Source: Dongia_A sp035274225 (GTDB taxonomy: Bacteria; Pseudomonadota; Alphaproteobacteria; Dongiales; Dongiaceae). From it: a stretch of DNA of 64,000 nucleotides. The notes beneath the pieces were generated by a model, which did not search any database, was not told the origin of the DNA, and worked only from the letters and a program-made list of their open reading frames with translations. Shown in pieces: positions 53,899 to 62,709 of this stretch. The translations under genes and the position numbers were made by a program. The stretch is taken from positions 6,353 to 70,352 of the forward strand of contig DATEOK010000250.1 in assembly GCA_035274225.1 (NCBI GenBank), read 5' to 3'. Within the stretch, counting starts at the first letter, position 1, and each line of letters starts with the position of its first letter.

Positions 53899-54012
53899 CT
53901 GTCATCCCGGCCAAGCCGCGCAGCGGCGCAGAGCCGGGACCCATGCCATCTCACCGAGGCATTGACAGTCCCCATGGGTCCCGGGTCGCGCTACGCTTGC
54001 CCGGGATGACAG
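53899..54012. repeat. Palindromic repeat, TGTCATCCCGG family, copy 3
   Basis: 114 bases with CTGTCATCCCGGCCAAGCC and CTTGCCCGGGATGACAG ends and CCGGGACCCATG / CATGGGTCCCGG inner arms. It lies between the convergent mutase and fumarylacetoacetase genes and could terminate both. Confidence 0.8.
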
Positions 54013-54014
54013 AC

Positions 54015-55028
54015 CTAAAGGTACCGCTCCACGTCCTGCTCGATCGCGCCGAACAGGCTCCTCCCGTCGGCGTCCAGCATTTCGATGCGGACGCGGTCGC
54101 CGAATTTGAGGAATGGAGTTTTGGCGCTGCCGGTGAGCAGCGTCTCGACCGTGCGCAACTCGGCGAGGCAGGAATAGCCGGCGCCGCCTTCCTTGATCGG
54201 CTTGCCGGGGCCGCCATCCGCGCCTTTGTTGGAGACGGTGCCCGAGCCGATGATGGTGCCAGCGGCGAGCGAGCGGGTGCGCGCGGCGTGGGCGATCAGC
54301 TGGCCGAAATCGAAGGTCATGTCGACGCCGGCGTTGGGCCTGCCGAACGGCTGGCCGTTGAGATGGGTCGTCAGCGGCAGGTGAACCTTGCCGCCGTCCC
54401 ATGACGCACCCAGCTCCTCCGGCGTCACCGCGACGGGCGAGAAGGCGCTGCTCGGTTTGGATTGGAAGAAGCCGAAGCCCTTCGCCAGCTCAGCCGGAAT
54501 GAGGTTGCGCAGCGACACGTCGTTGACCAGCAGGATGAGCTTGATATGCGCGCGCGCCGCTTCGGCATCGACGCCCATCGGCACGTCGTCGGTGATGACG
54601 GCGACCTCGGCTTCGAAATCGATGCCCCAGGCTTCGTCGGCCATCCGGATCGGATCGCGCGGACCGAGGAACGAGTCAGAGCCGCCCTGGTACATCAGCG
54701 GGTCGGTCCAGAAGCTGGGCGGCATCTCGGCGCCGCGCGCCTTGCGCACCAGCTCGACGTGGTTCACGTAGGCCGAGCCATCCGCCCACTGGTAGGCGCG
54801 GGGCAGGGGAGAGGCACATTCCTCCGCGGCGAATTCCTCGACGCCGAGCCATTCGCCGGCCTCGAGACGGGCGGCTTCCGCGCGCAGCAGCGGCGCGATC
54901 TCCGTCCAGTTGTCGAGCGCTTGCTGCAGTGTCGCTGCGTCACGGGCCGTGACGCAGCGCTTGAGGTCGCGGCTTACGATATGCAGGCGGCCGTCGCGGC
55001 TGCCGGTCTTCAGGGTCGCGAGCTTCAT
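54015..55028 (-). CDS. Fumarylacetoacetate hydrolase family protein
   Basis: 337 residues. Begins MKLATLKTGSRDGRLHIVSRD and has DFEAEVAVITDDVPMG, NDVSLRNLIPAELAKGFGFFQSKP and GTIIGSGTVSNKG, the core metal and catalytic segments of FAA hydrolases. It cleaves fumarylacetoacetate, or an analogue, to fumarate and acetoacetate at the end of tyrosine/homogentisate breakdown. Its start overlaps the hmgA stop by four bases. No maleylacetoacetate isomerase is beside it. Confidence 0.87.
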   Translation of the reverse strand: MKLATLKTGSRDGRLHIVSRDLKRCVTARDAATLQQALDNWTEIAPLLRAEAARLEAGEWLGVEEFAAEECASPLPRAYQWADGSAYVNHVELVRKARGAEMPPSFWTDPLMYQGGSDSFLGPRDPIRMADEAWGIDFEAEVAVITDDVPMGVDAEAARAHIKLILLVNDVSLRNLIPAELAKGFGFFQSKPSSAFSPVAVTPEELGASWDGGKVHLPLTTHLNGQPFGRPNAGVDMTFDFGQLIAHAARTRSLAAGTIIGSGTVSNKGADGGPGKPIKEGGAGYSCLAELRTVETLLTGSAKTPFLKFGDRVRIEMLDADGRSLFGAIEQDVERYL

Positions 55029-56155
55029 GCCCCGGGTGCCTTCCAGCTGTCGACATAGCCGGCGAACTCGGTGGCGCCGGCGGCGTCGCCCACCTGCAGC
55101 GCATCGCGTGCGTCGATCATCACCGCATATTCGTCGGTCGCGGGCTTGGCCGACTTGAAGGCGTTCTTCAGCGCTTTCGGGTGCGGGCCGTGGGTGAAGC
55201 CGCAGGGGTGGAAGGTCACCATGCCCGGCTTGATGTTGTCGCGGCTGAAGAAATCGCCGGCGTGGTAGAACAGCACCTCGTCATAGTCGTCGTTGTTGTG
55301 GAAGAACGGCACCTTCAGCGCGTCCTCTGCGGATTCGAACGGCCGGGGGCAGAAGGTGCAGACCACGAAGCGGTTGCCGACGAAGGTGGTGTGCGCCGAC
55401 GGCGGCAGGTGATAGCGGTGGCTCATCAGCGGCCGGATGTCCTTGACGTTGATGCGTACCGGCGCGAGGTCGCCCTTCCAGCCCACCGCGTCGAGCGGAT
55501 TATACGGGAAGGTGACGGTGGAAATCGCATCGCGGCGCTTGATCTGGACCTTCCAGGTGCCGGGGCCTTGCTGCTTCAGGAAGGCATCGTCGATCTTCGG
55601 CGTGTCGAGCATGGCGGGGTCGAAGATCGCGTGCGGGCCGACCAGGCCCTTGTCCGGCAGCAGGTAGGAGCCGTTGGTCGCCTCGATCAGCAGCGCGGTC
55701 ATCGGCGCCGCGCTCTCGATCCGCCACATGGTGCCGCGCGGCAGCATCACGTAGTCGCCGGCCTTCACAGCGAGATGGCCGTAGTCGCAATGGAGATCGC
55801 CTTCGCCCTCATGCACGAACAGCAGCTCGTCGCCGTCGCCGTTGCGGGCCAGTGCCTCCATGCGCTGTGGCACGCGCCAGAAGCGCAGCTTGACGTTGGC
55901 GTTCGAGAGGACGGCCGGCGCGTCCCAGGGCGAGGCTTGCGCACCGGTGATCTTGTTGAGATCGAATGCGCGCGGACGCAGCGGCCCTTCCCAGTCGACC
56001 CAGCCGGTCGGCGGGTTGCGGTGATACATGTGGGTGGCCGGGCCGAAGAACCCTTCCTTGCCCAGTTCGCGCTCGTAGGTGCCGCTGGGCAGCGACGCGT
56101 GGGCCTGGCGCGAGGCGTCGCCTTCGACGCGCGGGAACGAGATGTAGTTCTTCAA
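55025..56155 (-). CDS. hmgA: Homogentisate 1,2-dioxygenase
   Basis: 376 residues, cupin-type homogentisate dioxygenase of the shorter bacterial kind: ELLFVHEGEGDLHCDYGHLAVKAGDYVMLPRGTMWR, MSHRYHLPPSAHTTFVG, FHNNDDYDEVLFYHAGDFFS and FHPCGFTHGPHPKAL, which hold the histidine and glutamate iron ligands. It opens the homogentisate ring to maleylacetoacetate. It is the first gene of a leftward pair and faces a MarR-type regulator across an 84-base region with two palindromic operators. Confidence 0.88.
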   Translation of the reverse strand: MKNYISFPRVEGDASRQAHASLPSGTYERELGKEGFFGPATHMYHRNPPTGWVDWEGPLRPRAFDLNKITGAQASPWDAPAVLSNANVKLRFWRVPQRMEALARNGDGDELLFVHEGEGDLHCDYGHLAVKAGDYVMLPRGTMWRIESAAPMTALLIEATNGSYLLPDKGLVGPHAIFDPAMLDTPKIDDAFLKQQGPGTWKVQIKRRDAISTVTFPYNPLDAVGWKGDLAPVRINVKDIRPLMSHRYHLPPSAHTTFVGNRFVVCTFCPRPFESAEDALKVPFFHNNDDYDEVLFYHAGDFFSRDNIKPGMVTFHPCGFTHGPHPKALKNAFKSAKPATDEYAVMIDARDALQVGDAAGATEFAGYVDSWKAPGA

Positions 56156-56173
56156 GCTGTCTTCTCCTCCGGC

Positions 56174-56249
56174 TTGCCGGACGGGCTGCGATGCTCTATG
56201 ATCGTTTCAAATGAAACGATTGTCAAGGAATAGTTTCAGGTGAAACGAT
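56174..56249. promoter_or_regulatory. Divergent hmgA/marR promoters with paired operators
   Basis: O1 is ATCGTTTCA-AA-TGAAACGAT (56201-56220), perfect 9-base arms. O2 is ATAGTTTCA-GG-TGAAACGAT (56230-56249), one mismatch. Centres are 29 bases apart. On the minus strand TTGACA (56226-56221) abuts O1 and serves hmgA; on the plus strand TTGCCG (56174-56179), 17 bases, TATGAT (56197-56202) overlaps O1. O2 covers the GTG start of the regulator. Confidence 0.78.
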
Positions 56250-56695
56250 CCGGCTCCTTCGACCTGGAAAGCTTCCTGCCCTACCGGCTGTCGGTCACGA
56301 CCAACCGGGTGAGCCGGGCCTTTGCCGCGCAGTATGAACAGGAATTTGGCATCTCGATTCCGGAATGGCGGGTCATCGCCGTGCTCGGCGCCTTCGCGCC
56401 GCTGTCCTCGAACGAGATCTGCGAGCGCACCGCCATGGACAAGGCCAAGGTCAGCCGCGCCGTCGCCACCCTGCTGAAGCGCGGCCTGATCGAGCGCGAG
56501 GCGCATGAGACCGACCAGCGCCTGATCCAGCTGACGCTGAGCAAGTCCGGCCGGAAGATCTACGAAGCCATCATCCCGCGCGCCCGCGCGATCGAGGCGG
56601 AGGTGACGAAGGGGTTGTCGAAAAGCGATATCGCCGCGCTGCACCGCGTGCTCGATTGCGTCGGCGCGCGGCTGGATGAAATCGAAGCAGACTAG
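56240..56695 (+). CDS. MarR-family transcriptional regulator of the homogentisate genes
   Basis: 151 residues, winged-helix MarR: RVIAVLGAFAPLSSNEICERTAMDKAKVSRAVATLLKRGLIEREAHETDQRLIQLTLS is the DNA-binding core. GTG 56240 starts the gene with AAGGA ten bases upstream, though the start lies inside operator O2, which is uncommon. Divergent placement from hmgA, with palindromes in between, makes it the probable repressor of hmgA-fumarylacetoacetase and of itself, with homogentisate or an upstream metabolite as the probable inducer. Confidence 0.85.
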   Translation: MKRSGSFDLESFLPYRLSVTTNRVSRAFAAQYEQEFGISIPEWRVIAVLGAFAPLSSNEICERTAMDKAKVSRAVATLLKRGLIEREAHETDQRLIQLTLSKSGRKIYEAIIPRARAIEAEVTKGLSKSDIAALHRVLDCVGARLDEIEAD

Positions 56696-56710
56696 ACTCT
56701 GCACAAAACA

Positions 56711-56738
56711 AAAGCCCCGGCGTTTCCGCCGGGGCTTT
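56711..56738. terminator. Bidirectional terminator between marR and cspA
   Basis: 12-bp perfect arms AAAGCCCCGGCG (56711-56722) and CGCCGGGGCTTT (56727-56738), loop TTTC. A-rich bases on the left give a U-tract for leftward transcripts and the T's at the right serve the rightward one. It stops both convergent genes. Confidence 0.85.
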
Positions 56739-56762
56739 CAGATCCGAAGATCGTTGGATCAG

Positions 56763-56966
56763 TTACGCCAGCTTCAGGTTGCCGGCGGCCTGCTTGCCGC
56801 GCTCGCTCACCACGTCGAAGCTGACCTTCTGACCTTCCGTGAGGCCGGGCAGGCCGGCGCGCTCAACGGCGGTGACGTGCACGAACACGTCCTTCGACCC
56901 GTCGGCCGGCTGGATGAAGCCGAAGCCCTTCTGCGCGTTGAACCACTTCACGGTACCAGTAGCCAT
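56763..56966 (-). CDS. Cold-shock protein of the CspA family
   Basis: 67 residues, one cold-shock domain: GTVKWFNAQKGFGFIQ (RNP1 KGFGFI), DVFVHVTAVERAGL (RNP2 VFVH). It binds RNA or single-stranded DNA. ATG 56966 has AGGAGA upstream; a longer frame from 57161 has no similarity. The 267 bases before it (56967-57233) contain no gene and may form the long leader usual for csp mRNAs. Confidence 0.92.
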   Translation of the reverse strand: MATGTVKWFNAQKGFGFIQPADGSKDVFVHVTAVERAGLPGLTEGQKVSFDVVSERGKQAAGNLKLA

Positions 56967-57233
56967 TCTCGTATCTCCTAGGCTCTCAAAGCATGCTCGA
57001 TGCATGCCGTTTCTCGCGCCGTGCGACTGCCGCACGGCATCTGCAACAACCTGATTTTTGGAAGCGTCTGGATCAGGCACCGTCCGGAGAACCGTAGGCG
57101 CGGAAAGCCAAGGCAGGCAAAAACTCGATTGCGCGCGGCATATGACACGGTGCCTAACCACGCGTCAATCGAAATCAGCCTTAACGTTCGCCGCGAAAAC
57201 CTTGAAAATGCTCACCAAAAGGTGCGAATCGCG

Positions 57234-58043
57234 CTATTTCCTTGATTCGCGGTGCTTTCCGACGAAGGCTAGGACCGCCTCGTTGAACGGCTTCGGATGC
57301 TCCCACATATAGGCGTGCCCGCCCTTGGCGGTCCCGAACGCCGCGCCGGAGATGAGGCTGTGCAGCTCGCGCGACAGGTTCATCGGGATGAGGATGTCCT
57401 CGGCGCCGGCCAGCACCAGGGTCGGCACCGTGATGGCCTTGAGGCGCGCGCGCGTGTCGTGGGTCTGGATCGAGTTCAATTGCCACAGATAGACCTCGAC
57501 CGGCTGATCGAGCGCCGCCATCGCCGCCTCGAATTCCTTGAGCGTCGCCTCTTGCGTGAGGAAGAACTCCTGGGTGAAGGCCCAGAGCGTGACATCGCGC
57601 ATGACGGCCGGCACGCCCATCACCGGCGCCATGTCCTGCCACAGCTTGAACATGCGCGAGCAGAACGGGCCGGGCGCGGCGTAAGTGCAGCAGAGCGTGA
57701 GCGAACGCAGGTCGCCCTGATAGGCGAGGGCATATTCCTGGCTGATCATGCCGCCCATCGACACGCCGACCAGATGGAAGTCGCGCAGCTTGAGATGGTC
57801 GACCAGCGCCTTGGCGTCCGCCGCCATCATGGCAGTGGTGTATGGCCCCTTCGGCCGCGACGACTTGCCGATGCCGCGGTTGTCGAAGCGCAGCACGCGA
57901 TAACCGGCGCCGAGCAGATCCTCCATCTGGCCGTACCAGGTGGTGAGATCGTCGGCGAGGCCGTTGATCAGCACGATGGTCTCCGGCCCGTCGCCCTCGA
58001 GCTCGTAGTTGATCTCGACATCCTTCAGCTTGACCATCGGCAT
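57234..58043 (-). CDS. Alpha/beta-hydrolase
   Basis: 269 residues. Nucleophile elbow GVSMGGMIS (serine in G-x-S-x-G) and the oxyanion segment VLINGLADDLTTW, with the catalytic histidine in GGHAYMWEHP near the C-terminus and an acid in LAGAEDILIP. It resembles 3-oxoadipate enol-lactonase-like hydrolases. ATG 58043 follows GAGGGAGAGAA. It is the last gene of the leftward Liv-type importer unit, so it may process the imported compound. Confidence 0.83.
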   Translation of the reverse strand: MPMVKLKDVEINYELEGDGPETIVLINGLADDLTTWYGQMEDLLGAGYRVLRFDNRGIGKSSRPKGPYTTAMMAADAKALVDHLKLRDFHLVGVSMGGMISQEYALAYQGDLRSLTLCCTYAAPGPFCSRMFKLWQDMAPVMGVPAVMRDVTLWAFTQEFFLTQEATLKEFEAAMAALDQPVEVYLWQLNSIQTHDTRARLKAITVPTLVLAGAEDILIPMNLSRELHSLISGAAFGTAKGGHAYMWEHPKPFNEAVLAFVGKHRESRK

Positions 58044-58068
58044 GACGTTCTCTCCCTCGCTCGAAATT

Positions 58069-58959
58069 TCAGCGCGCGGCTTCGCGCCGCGCACCCACCA
58101 AACCTTGCGGCCGCGCGACCAGCACCAGGATGACGATGCCCAGCGTCAGCGCGCCATGATAGGGCAGCATCGCATCCGGCAGGTAGGCGGCCAGGTAGAT
58201 CTCGATCGCGCCGAGCAGCAGGCCGCCGAGCACGGCGCCCTGCAGGCTGCCGAGGCCGCCCAGCGTGGTCGCGATGAAGGCCTTCAGCACCGGCACCAGG
58301 CCCATCAGCGGATCGACCGAGGAGCGTTGCGCCATCCACAGGATCGCGGCGATCCCCGCGAGCAGCCCGGACAGCGCGAAGGCGGCGGCGATCACGCGGT
58401 TGGCGCGGATGCCCATGAGGCGCGTCACGTCGAAATCCTCTGCCGCCGCGCGCATGGCAAGGCCGATGGTCGTGCGCTTCAGGAACTGGTTGAGCGCGAT
58501 GAGGACGAGGATCGCGACCACCACCGAGATGACACGGTTGACGCCGATGGCGATGCCGCCGAGGTCCAGCGTCGCGGTCAGCATGGCGGGCAGCGGCACG
58601 ATCTGCGGCCGGGTGGAAATGAACAGCTGGAAGGCGAGCTGCAGCAGGACCGCGACCGCGAAGCTGGTCAACAGCATGGTGGCGCCGCTGGCGCCGCGCA
58701 CCGGCCGGAACGCGATGCGCTCCAGCAGCACCGCGCTCGCCATCACCACCACGATGGCAAGCGGCGCCGCCACCAGGAACGGCAAGCCATAGCCGGCGGC
58801 GCCGACCAACACATAGCCGGTCAGGGTCATCAGCGCGCCATGGGCGAAGTTGATGAGGCCGAGGATGGAATAGACCACCGCGAGGCCGAGCGCGAGCAGG
58901 GCGTAGATGCCGCCGAGGCTCAAGGCATTGCCGGTCTGCTCCAGGAAATAGCCGGTCAT
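58069..58959 (-). CDS. livH: Branched-chain amino acid-type ABC permease LivH
   Basis: 296 residues, LivH-type permease with about eight helices. NALSLGGIYALLALGLAVVYSILGLINFAHGALM is diagnostic, and GLAMRAAAEDFDVTRLMGI is the coupling loop. It overlaps livF by four bases. Gene name denotes family; the substrate may not be an amino acid since these importers also take aromatic and other carboxylic acids. Confidence 0.9.
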   Translation of the reverse strand: MTGYFLEQTGNALSLGGIYALLALGLAVVYSILGLINFAHGALMTLTGYVLVGAAGYGLPFLVAAPLAIVVVMASAVLLERIAFRPVRGASGATMLLTSFAVAVLLQLAFQLFISTRPQIVPLPAMLTATLDLGGIAIGVNRVISVVVAILVLIALNQFLKRTTIGLAMRAAAEDFDVTRLMGIRANRVIAAAFALSGLLAGIAAILWMAQRSSVDPLMGLVPVLKAFIATTLGGLGSLQGAVLGGLLLGAIEIYLAAYLPDAMLPYHGALTLGIVILVLVARPQGLVGARREAAR

Positions 58960-59681
58960 GCGGCGCTCTCTGCCGACATGCCGAGATAGGCATGCGCCAC
59001 CTGCTCCGAGGCGCGCAGCTCGGCGGCGGGGCCGGACATGATGATGCGCCCGCTCGCCATGACATAGGCGCGGTCGGCGATATCGAGGGCGGCGACCGCG
59101 TCCTGCTCCACCAGCAGGATGGTGAGGCCGCGCGCCTTCAGCCGCAGGATCAAATCGAAGATGTCGTCGACGATCTGCGGCGCGAGGCCCAGCGACGGCT
59201 CGTCGAGCAGTAGCAGCTTGGGCTCGGACATCAGGGCCCGGCCGATCGCCAGCTGCTGCTGCTGGCCGCCCGAGAGCGTGCCAGCCGCCTGGCCGGCGCG
59301 CTCCGCCAGGATCGGGAACAAGGCTTCCACTTCGGTGCGCAGGCGTTCGGTCGCGGCCGGATCGCGGCGCGTGGCGGCACCGAGCCGCAGAGTCTCCGCC
59401 ACCGTCAGCGACGGGAACACGCGCCGGCCTTCGGGTACCATGGTGAGACCGCTGCGCACGATCTCCTCGGTGTCGCGGCCGAGGATCGGCTGGCCGGCAA
59501 ACTCGATCCTGCCCTTGCCCGGTGCCAGCCCGACGATGGCCTTGAGCGTGGTGGACTTGCCGGCGCCGTTGGCGCCGAGCAGGGCCACGATCTCGCCCTC
59601 GTTCACCTCCAGGTCCAGGTTGCGCACGGCCTGGATGGCGCCGTAGCGCACATCCAGGCCGTTGAGCGAAAGCAGCGCCAT
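58956..59681 (-). CDS. livF: Branched-chain amino acid-type ABC ATPase LivF
   Basis: 241 residues. GANGAGKSTTLKAIVG Walker A, LSGGQQQQLAIGRALM signature, LLLDEPSLGLAP Walker B, and the usual LivF MVPEGRRVFPSLTV. ATG 59681 is the only start consistent with the LivF N-terminus. It lies 14 bases after the binding protein gene and pairs with the LivG half of the fusion upstream. Confidence 0.92.
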   Translation of the reverse strand: MALLSLNGLDVRYGAIQAVRNLDLEVNEGEIVALLGANGAGKSTTLKAIVGLAPGKGRIEFAGQPILGRDTEEIVRSGLTMVPEGRRVFPSLTVAETLRLGAATRRDPAATERLRTEVEALFPILAERAGQAAGTLSGGQQQQLAIGRALMSEPKLLLLDEPSLGLAPQIVDDIFDLILRLKARGLTILLVEQDAVAALDIADRAYVMASGRIIMSGPAAELRASEQVAHAYLGMSAESAA

Positions 59682-59695
59682 GCTGGGTTGCCGGG

Positions 59696-60868
59696 CTACT
59701 GGGCGGCGTTCATGTCGAGCTTCGGTTCCGGAATGATCGCCGGGTCCGGCGCCGTGCTGCTCACCAGCACGCGCTTGTTGTTTTCGATGCGCAGCACGTT
59801 CACCGGCCGGGTCGGCGTGCCGTTGCCGCCCTTGTAGCTGATGACCGCGGTTGCGCCCTGCACGTTCTCCAGGCTGGCCAGTGCCTCGCGCACCTTGGCC
59901 GGCTCGACGCTGTCGGCCTTGGTCACCGCCGCCTCGATGATCTTGGCGAGGTCGTAGCCAAGGGCATCCATGATCGATTCCGGCGCCTTGCCGAACTTGG
60001 CCTGGTACTTCTTCTGGTAGGCCTCCATCGGGCTGCCCGGCGCGGCGAAGCCGGACGAGGTGAAGACCACGCCTTCGACCACGTCGCCGAGCGCGAAGGT
60101 GGTCGGCGAATCGATGCCGTCGCCGCACACCACCGGGATCTTCACGCCCGCGCCGCGCAGCTGGCGAATGAAGGCGGGGAAGTCCGGCTCGAACGCGGAG
60201 GTGACGATGACGTCGGGCTGCGGGCTGAGCTGCTTGATCTTGGTGACCTCGGCGGAGAAGTCGGGCTGGCTGAGGGCATAGATGCTCTCGCCGACCACGG
60301 TGCCGCCCAGCTTCTTGAAGGCCTCGGCGAAATAGAGCGGCATCTGGGTGTATTCGATGTCGGGCGAGCGCAGCAGGTAGGCGTTCTTGTAGCCCTGGCC
60401 CCAGGCATATTCCGCCTGCGCCGCGCCCTGCACGTTGTCGGTGACGGCGTTGGCGAAGATGAAGCCCTTGCCGGTCAGCGGCAGCGTCGGCGAGGACGAG
60501 CAGGTGGAGATCGCCGGCAGCTGCGCCGCCACGATCAGCTCGGCGGTCGCGTGCACCATACTGGAATCGCAGGCGACCAGCAGGAAGTTGACGCCCTGGT
60601 CGATCAGGTCCTGGGTCACGATCGCGTTCTGCGCGTTGTCGGAGCGGTTGTCGCGGGTCTCGACCTCGACCTTGTATTTGCCGTCGATGCCGCCGGCGGC
60701 GTTGATCTCGTCCATCGCGACGGCGAAGCCGTCCATCACCGGCGAATCGTACGGCGCGTTCCAGCCGGTCTTGGAGATCGGCGCGCCGATCTTGAGGACA
60801 TCGTCGGCCGCCGCAGCATGGCTGAGGCAAATCAGGGCGGCGAGCGACGGCAGAATCAATCTGGTCAT
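59696..60868 (-). CDS. Branched-chain amino acid-type ABC substrate-binding protein LivK-like
   Basis: 390 residues. Signal peptide TRLILPSLAALICLSHAAA, then a Peripla_BP_6 fold with IGAPISKTGWNAPYDSPVMDGFAVAMDEINAAGGIDGK, DLIDQGVNFLLVACDSS and FKKLGGTVVGESIYAL. The ligand site cannot be read reliably. It overlaps the LivMG gene by four bases. ATG 60868 gives a clean signal peptide. Confidence 0.9.
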   Translation of the reverse strand: MTRLILPSLAALICLSHAAAADDVLKIGAPISKTGWNAPYDSPVMDGFAVAMDEINAAGGIDGKYKVEVETRDNRSDNAQNAIVTQDLIDQGVNFLLVACDSSMVHATAELIVAAQLPAISTCSSSPTLPLTGKGFIFANAVTDNVQGAAQAEYAWGQGYKNAYLLRSPDIEYTQMPLYFAEAFKKLGGTVVGESIYALSQPDFSAEVTKIKQLSPQPDVIVTSAFEPDFPAFIRQLRGAGVKIPVVCGDGIDSPTTFALGDVVEGVVFTSSGFAAPGSPMEAYQKKYQAKFGKAPESIMDALGYDLAKIIEAAVTKADSVEPAKVREALASLENVQGATAVISYKGGNGTPTRPVNVLRIENNKRVLVSSTAPDPAIIPEPKLDMNAAQ

Positions 60869-62709
60869 GGCGTTGCTCCTTGCATCTGAAGGGATGGGAC
60901 TGTCGGTACGCGCGCGGCACGCTTGCGGCCGATGTAGGCCTCGATGACCGCCGGATCGCGCTGAATCTCGGCCGGCTTTCCTTGTGCGATCACCTGGCCG
61001 CGGTTCAGCACCACGATGCGATCGCAAAGACGCATGATGAGGGACATGTCGTGATCGATGACCAGCAGCGCGATCCCGGTGCGCCGCCGCAGCGCCGCCA
61101 ACTCGGCCAGCAGCTGGTTGGATTCGGTCGGGTTCATGCCGGCGGCCGGCTCGTCGAGCAGCAGATAGCGCGGGCGCAGCGCCAGGGCGCGCGCGATCTC
61201 CAGCCGCCGCTGCGCGCCGTAGTCCAGCTCGCCGGCCAGTCGGTCGGCGGAAGCCTCCAGGCCGAACTCCGCCAGCAGCTGGCGCGCCAGGGCGCGGGCT
61301 GATTCGGTCGAGCCCTCGGCGCGCGTGGTCGCCGCGATGTCGACATTCTCCAGCACGCTCAAGTGGCTGAACAGGCGGATGTTCTGGAAGGTGCGCCCGA
61401 TGCCGGCTTGCGCCACCTTGTGCGCCGGCCACTGCGTCGCGTTGGCGCCGTCGATCAGCACGCGCCCGGCGCTCGGCGACAGCACGCCGGAGACGAGGTT
61501 GAGCAGGGTGGTCTTGCCCGATCCGTTGGGCCCGATTAGGCCGACGATCTCGCCCGGGTGCACCGTCACGCTCACGTTCTCCAGCGCGCGCAGGCCGGAG
61601 AAATCTTTGGTCGCGGCTTCGATGGTCAATTCGCCCGCGGTTTTGATGGAAAGATCGCTGCCGGCCTGGGGCGCGGCGGCCGGGCGCAGCCAACGCTCGC
61701 CGATCTCGCGCGCGAACAGACCGGCCGGCCGGCGATACATGACGATGAGGATCATGAGGCAGAGACCAGCCTGCGTCAGCCCGAACAGCTCCGGCGTCTC
61801 CCAGCCGAACAAATTCACGCCGCCTTCGACCCGGCGCAGGATCTCGATGGTCAGCGTGACCACGACGGCGCCGCACAACGCGCCGGAGACCGTGGTCATG
61901 CCGCCGACGATCAACATGGTGAGCAGCGTCAAGGTATCGTCGAAATAGAACTTGGACGGCGAGAAGGCACCGAGGAAATGCGCCAGCAGCGCGCCGGCAG
62001 CGGCGCAGATCATGGCGCTGACGGTCCAGGCGCCGATCCGCATCCTCACCACGTCGATGCCGATGGCGCGCGCCGCCAGCTCGTCTTCGCGGCTGGCGCG
62101 CAGCTGCGACCCGCTGCGCGAATCGCGATACCAGCGCGCCAGCAGGATGATCGGCACCGCGAGGATGAGCGCGGCCCAGATGTCGGTCTTCTTGGCAACG
62201 CCGAGGAACGCGTTGCTGCCGCGCGTGAAGTCGCTGGCGCCGATGATGATGCCGTGAACGATCAGCAGCAGTCCGAGCGTGGCGATCACCGCCGCGGCGC
62301 CGCCCATGCGGGTGATGGGCACGCCGATCAGCGCGCCGAAGATACCGACGCAGATCACCGTCGCCAGCAGAGCCGCCGGCAAACCCCACTCGATCCCGGC
62401 GAGGAATGCCGGCAGGTGCGGCAGGGCGCTGGCCTTGGTCGCGAGCGGCAGGGTCAGGATGCCGGAGATGTAGGCGCCGAGCCCGATGAAGGCGACATGG
62501 CCGAAGCTCAGGATGCCGGAATTGCCGGAGAATATGCCGAGGCCGATGACCGCGATCAGGTTGATGAGGAACAAGGTGTAGGTGCGCTGCAGCGCAGCAC
62601 CGGTCAGGAACTCGAACATCAGGGCGAGAGCGACCAGAGGCAGGCACAGGATGAGGCCGCCGACCAGCGAGAGGCCGGTGCGCTGGGCCGCATGAATTCG
62701 GACCGGCAC
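60865..62709 (-). CDS. LivM-LivG fusion: ABC permease and ATPase in one chain
   Basis: 614 residues. Residues 1-345 are a LivM permease (SGILSFGHVAFIGLGAYISGIL, AARAIGIDVVRMR coupling loop); from 360 a LivG ATPase with Walker A GPNGSGKT (393-400), FQNIRLFSHLSVLENV, LDYGAQRRLEIARAL, a changed form of the usual LSYGQQRRLE signature, and LLLDEPAAGMNP. Such fusions are known in alphaproteobacteria. It starts one base before the RpiR gene's last base, so the regulator and importer are in one transcript. Confidence 0.9.
   Translation of the reverse strand: MPVRIHAAQRTGLSLVGGLILCLPLVALALMFEFLTGAALQRTYTLFLINLIAVIGLGIFSGNSGILSFGHVAFIGLGAYISGILTLPLATKASALPHLPAFLAGIEWGLPAALLATVICVGIFGALIGVPITRMGGAAAVIATLGLLLIVHGIIIGASDFTRGSNAFLGVAKKTDIWAALILAVPIILLARWYRDSRSGSQLRASREDELAARAIGIDVVRMRIGAWTVSAMICAAAGALLAHFLGAFSPSKFYFDDTLTLLTMLIVGGMTTVSGALCGAVVVTLTIEILRRVEGGVNLFGWETPELFGLTQAGLCLMILIVMYRRPAGLFAREIGERWLRPAAAPQAGSDLSIKTAGELTIEAATKDFSGLRALENVSVTVHPGEIVGLIGPNGSGKTTLLNLVSGVLSPSAGRVLIDGANATQWPAHKVAQAGIGRTFQNIRLFSHLSVLENVDIAATTRAEGSTESARALARQLLAEFGLEASADRLAGELDYGAQRRLEIARALALRPRYLLLDEPAAGMNPTESNQLLAELAALRRRTGIALLVIDHDMSLIMRLCDRIVVLNRGQVIAQGKPAEIQRDPAVIEAYIGRKRAARVPTVPSLQMQGATP

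Noticed and set aside
57234..58043. Alpha/beta-hydrolase as the final amidohydrolase of B6 degradation
   Set aside because: The sequence around the nucleophile and N-terminus does not resemble the M. loti amidohydrolase as I recall it, and the gene belongs to the Liv-type importer unit 8 kb away.
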